The notes beneath the pieces are model-generated. The model was given only the letters and a program-made list of their open reading frames with translations. It was not told where the DNA came from and searched no databases. A stretch of DNA of 64,000 nt from Nageia nagi (taxonomy: Eukaryota > Pinophyta). Positions 60,430 to 64,000 of the stretch are shown here, in pieces. How positions within the stretch are numbered: the first letter of the stretch is position 1; the number at the start of each line of letters is the position of its first letter. The stretch spans positions 53,692,001 to 53,756,000 of the forward strand of contig JBITNC010000001.1 in assembly GCA_050084985.1 (NCBI GenBank), written 5' to 3'. A program made the position numbers and the translations under genes.

Positions 60430-60742
60430 CCAAATTAAGAAAACCAAAGTAGATTGCATTGTTGATCCAGGTTCTCAAGCAAATTTTACTTTAGAAACTA
60501 TTGTGAGTAATTTGGGATTGGAAACTTTCAACCATCCAAATGCATATCCTTTAGGTTGGGTGCATCACAATGCTAGTTTGCAAGACACGAACCAATGTAA
60601 GTTGAAATTTGCTATTTGTGTAAAGTACATTGATGAAGTTATGGTTGATATTGTTCCTTTAGAAATTTGTGATGTTATTCTTGGTAACCCTTACATGTGG
60701 GATAGAGATGGCATTTATTATGAAATATTGAATAAATTATGA
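60430..60742 (+). pseudogene. gypsy aspartic protease, decayed
   Basis: The catalytic site reads DCIVDPGSQANFT near 60450-60490, with DPG in place of D(S/T)G. Downstream, VDIVPLEICDVILGNPYMWD (about 60645-60705) is the usual second half of plant gypsy proteases, ending at a stop at 60740-60742. Confidence 0.82.
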
Positions 60743-61099
60743 TTGATGAAATATGAAAAGATGTTTCTAGCTAGTGCACATAAAAGTAATAAAAAGCTAC
60801 CTTTGGTGACTACCAATCAAGTAAAATGTCTTGTAAATGCTTAGAAAAAGTTTTTTCTAATCATGGTGAAAATAGGAGCCTTAGATGAGGTGAATCTCAT
60901 GCTATTAATGGCATGCAATATTGATTCTAGGTCGCTAGCTACATGCAAAAGATAGGAACAGATGCAGGATTTGGTTTAGGACTTTACTAACTTATTTGCA
61001 TAGCCATAGGGATTACCTCTTATGCGAGATATACAACATGATATTCAGTTGTTACTTGATGCTTCATTGCTCAACATAGCTTTGTATCGATAATCAATT

Positions 61100-62180
61100 T
61101 TGGAGCAAGGATAGATAAGGAGGTAGATTTAGAGTTGGCTGATCAAGGAGTGATCAAACCAAGTACATCTCCATGTGGATCACCTATTATTTTGGTTCCC
61201 AAGAAGGATCAAATTGGAGAATGTGTATTGACTATAAAGCATTAAACAAAATCAACATCAAAAATCACTATCCTTTGCCACACATAGATGATCTTTTGGA
61301 TCAGTTGCAAGGGGCAAGATTATTCATAAAAATGGACTTAAGGAGTGGATATCACCAAGTTAGAATCAAGGAGGAGGACATATGGAAGACTTTCTTCAAG
61401 AAAATACAAGGCCTATTTGAGTGGCTTGTTTTTTCATTTAGTTTGTGAACTGCATGAGTTACTTTCATGAGGTAATGAATGATGTACTTCTTCCATTTAT
61501 TGATTCTTTTGTTGTTGTATACTTGGATGATATTATTATTTTATAGTTATACTTGGGAAGAACATGTTGTACATCTTAGATAAGTGTTTCAAACTTTGCA
61601 TAGGGAGAATTTATTATTGAAACATTCAAAATGTGAGTTTGGCAAAGAGTCTTTGGTGTATTTGGGCCATGTTATTAGTCATGGACAACTTAAGATAGAT
61701 CCTAGTAAAGTAAATGCTATAGTAGATTGGCCAAGGCCATCTAATGTATCTGAAGTAAGGATTTTCTTAGGTGTTGTCTAATATTTGAGAAATTTTGTTG
61801 TTGTTTTTTCTCATATTGCTTCACCTTTACATGATGTAACCTATAAGAGGCAAGTTTTCCAATGGGGGAAACAACAACAAATATTTTTTGATAATTTGAA
61901 GCCAAATATTATTAGTGCACTTGTGCTAGCACTTCCTAATTTGTAGAAACCATTTGAATTGGAGACTAATGCAAGTGACTATGCCATGGGAGCCATTTTT
62001 ATGCGAGAAGGTAAACTAATTTGCTATCATTCTGAAAAGTTTAGTGGGGCTATTTTGAATTATCCTACTTATGATAAGGAAATGTATGCATTGGTTCAAG
62101 CTATTAAAAAGTGGAAACATTACTTAAGGGGAAAAGAACCAATCATTCATACTGATCATCAATCATTAAAGTATTTGTAA
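61100..62180 (+). pseudogene. gypsy reverse transcriptase and RNase H, decayed
   Basis: RT blocks: WRMCIDYKALNKINIKNHYP (61215), FIKMDLRSGYHQVRI (61325) and YLDDIII (about 61520), whose catalytic YLDD is intact just before a stop. HSKCEFGKESLVYLGHVIS lies at 61625-61680. RNase [14 protein letters not shown] (61960) and [13 protein letters not shown] (62095), ending [12 protein letters not shown] then a stop at 62178. Several stops and shifts occur (61446, 61540, 61782, 61945). Confidence 0.88.
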
Positions 62181-62559
62181 ACTTAATCAAAACTACACCA
62201 AACTAGACATTATATATGGATGAGTTTTTTGCAACAATTTCTTCTAGTGATCAAGTATAAGAAAGGAACACAAAATAAAATTATTGACATGCTTTCTAGA
62301 CCACTTGTAACTATAGATTCCATGCAATTAGAGGCATGTAGTACTAATTATGGCCAATAGTGACATGCAAATAGGGTCTAGTGAGTTCCCTCTTAATGCT
62401 AAAATATCTTCCCTTTTTGTCTGAATCATTTTCAAAGGCATATGTGTAGGATCCAGACTTCAGAGAGGTGTATGAGTAGTTGTATTCATCTAGTTCTAAG
62501 TATGAAGCTTTATATGAATTTGATTTGCAAAATGGACTTCTTTATCATTTAATGCATTA

Positions 62560-63290
62560 TGTGTCCTTGTAGTTGAAAGGATTGGAATGATTAGAGAACC
62601 ACATGCTTCAAAGATTGCAGGACATTTTGGGGTTGGAAAGACATTGTACAATTTACAAAGATATGTATATTGGTCAAAGATGCATGATAAAGTTTCCAAG
62701 TACATAAAGGGGTGTTCTTTATGTTGCACTAGCAAGCCAAGTAATAGGACATTGGATTTGTATCAGCCACTTCTAGTACCTTCACATCCATGGGAGTGTA
62801 TCTCAATGGATTTTATGGGAGGATTGCCTATGACTAAGAAGGTTCATGACTATTTATTTGTTATTATGGATATATTTAGTAAGATGTGTGTTTTGATTCC
62901 ATGTAAAAAGACTATAATAGAATAAGATGCTGCAAATTTATTCTTTTCTCATGTTTGGGTTCATTTTGGATTGCCTAATTACATTATTTCATATAGAGAT
63001 AGTAGATTTTTGGGCATGTTTTGGACATGTTTATGGGAAAATATGGATAAAAAGTTGAATAGGAGTACTGCCTTTCATTCTCAAATGGATGGAAAAATTG
63101 AGGTGGTGAATAGGATAGTAGTTCAACTCTTGAGGGGCTATTGTGGCAAACATCCTAAGTCTTGGGATGAACATCTTCAATATATTCAACATGCATATAA
63201 TAGGGCAATTCATTCTTCCATTAATAAGATTCCTTTTGAGACTTGTTTTGGTTATTTACCACCTTCATCTTTTGATTGTGTGTTTGGGTA
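62560..63290 (+). pseudogene. gypsy integrase, decayed
   Basis: The HHCC zinc domain reads H(593)...GHFG...YIKGCSLCC near 62600-62735, followed by PWECISMDFMGGLP (62790) with the first catalytic Asp, and IISYRDSRFLGMFW (62985) with the second. The third (Glu) region is NRSTAFHSQMDGKIEVVNR (63060-63115). A stop lies at 62923 and another at 63289. Confidence 0.87.
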
Positions 63291-63399
63291 GCAAAAGGAT
63301 GAAGAGGATTCACTTGAGAAAGAGGAAAAGCAAGCTAAAATTTTGTTGAAATATTAGTCAAATTCATTTGAAAGTCCAAGAGCAACTTGAGACAAGCCA

Positions 63400-63906
63400 A
63401 GCCAAGTACAAGATGAGATATGATAAACATAGAGTTGACCATACATTTCATGTGGGAGACCATGCTTGTTGCATCTTAGTAAGGAGAGGTTGTAAGGACC
63501 AACCAAGAAGTTGAAACCTATAAGGTATGGACCATTTGAGATTATGGAGCAAGTAAGTGAGAATGCATTTAAATTGAACCTTCCAAAATATATGAACATT
63601 TATTCAGTTGTGAATGTTGATCATTTGGAATTATATGAGCCATCTATATTGACTAAATATGAGTAGGTTCAAATCAAATTTTCCTATCTATTAATGACTT
63701 AGCTCCTAACACTATGGATGAACTCAAGGAGGATTCCATATTACAAAGGAAGGTTTGTGTTACAAGGAGAGGTGAGAGAAAGCTGTGGTTGGTTGGATTA
63801 AAAGGATAGAAGCCTACTAAATCCAAGTGGATGGATAGGTCTAGATTTAGGGTGTTGTATCCTCATTTATGCATTTATGGGACCAAATGCTTCTCCATTA
63901 GGGAAG
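63400..63906 (+). pseudogene. gypsy integrase C-terminus and chromodomain-like tail, polypurine tract
   Basis: RYGPFEIMEQVSENAFKLNL (63525-63580) and YSVVNVDHLELYEP (63605) are the GPF/Y-type module. A later frame has VTRRGERKLWLVGLKG (63760-63805) and KWMDRSRFRVLYPHL (63830), resembling a degenerate chromodomain, the part that targets insertion to chromatin. A purine-rich run ending TTAGGGAAG (63898-63906) precedes the LTR. Confidence 0.7.
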
Positions 63907-64000
63907 TGTGATCCGAATTGGATCATGTGTCAGGTTATCTTTTTAGGAGCAATACTCATTCCAGAGTTATATGTGCTTAGAGATAAAATGAAGAACTAAA
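63907..64000 (+). repeat. 3' LTR of gypsy element (first 94 bp)
   Basis: TGTGATCCGAATTGGATCAT onward matches the start of the 5' LTR at 58464, with a few substitutions. Truncated by the window end. Confidence 0.88.

Larger units (their letters stand above)
58464..64000 (+). mobile_element. Ty3/gypsy element with 5' LTR and start of 3' LTR
   Basis: The 5' LTR (58464-59188), a methionine-tRNA-type primer site, gag, protease, RT, RNase H, integrase and a chromodomain-like tail are followed by a polypurine tract and the first 94 bp of the 3' LTR, cut by the window end. Integrase after RNase H defines Ty3/gypsy, and the chromodomain-like end points to the chromovirus branch. About 20 stops or shifts split the polyprotein, so it is inactive. 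Confidence 0.9.

Noticed and set aside
1-64000. tRNA, rRNA or organellar DNA insertions, and integrated pararetrovirus
   Set aside because: No cloverleaf, rRNA core, plastid gene or caulimovirus-type movement or coat motif was recognised while reading both strands.

Overview
This window looks like gymnosperm (most likely conifer) nuclear DNA. It is AT-rich, CpG-poor and packed with old, stop-ridden LTR retrotransposons and LINEs. It contains one clearly recognisable host gene, for a leucine-rich-repeat receptor-like protein. The conifer assignment is an inference from repeat style; no organellar, rRNA or tRNA gene was seen.

Layout. 1-409: tail and 3' LTR of a Ty3/gypsy element. 410-3088: no recognisable gene. 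3089-10341: a Ty1/copia element (copia 1, plus strand) with both LTRs but no reverse transcriptase. 10342-11450: exon-like fragments with duplicated exon-intron units. 13012-16216 (minus): a decayed copy of an uncharacterised, probably transposase-related protein family. 16461-20172: a 3.7 kb block with a long inverted repeat, repeated almost exactly at 26361-30049. 22899-36066 (minus): a second member of the same copia family (copia 2), interrupted in pol by a solo-LTR-like insertion, the second copy of the 3.7 kb block and a duplicated piece of pol. 36211-37060: purine tract, GATCC-rich repeat and LINE tail. 37857-40825 (plus): the receptor-like protein gene. 41530-48480 (minus): a lysine-rich remnant, then a near full-length LINE carrying an exact 261 bp tandem duplication. 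48815-50372: a 65 bp minisatellite, an unknown small ORF and tandemly repeated pentatricopeptide (PPR) fragments. 50430-51298: LTR-like sequence (minus). About 52200-58430: Tat/Athila-like gypsy remnants with an array of short palindromes. 58464-64000: a gypsy element with 5' LTR, gag, protease, RT, RNase H, integrase and a chromodomain-like tail; its 3' LTR is cut by the window end.

Two points matter most. First, the 13-16 kb pseudogene keeps motifs of a family usually labelled only 'uncharacterized protein' and may represent a poorly described DNA transposon lineage. Second, several signs point to sequence-quality problems: the receptor gene is broken by seven single-base shifts, all in the deletion direction, with no other damage; and one copy of the 3.7 kb block turns from indel-rich to almost exact at a sharp boundary. 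Both need raw-read checks before biology is read into them. All coordinates of LTR ends and domains were read by eye.
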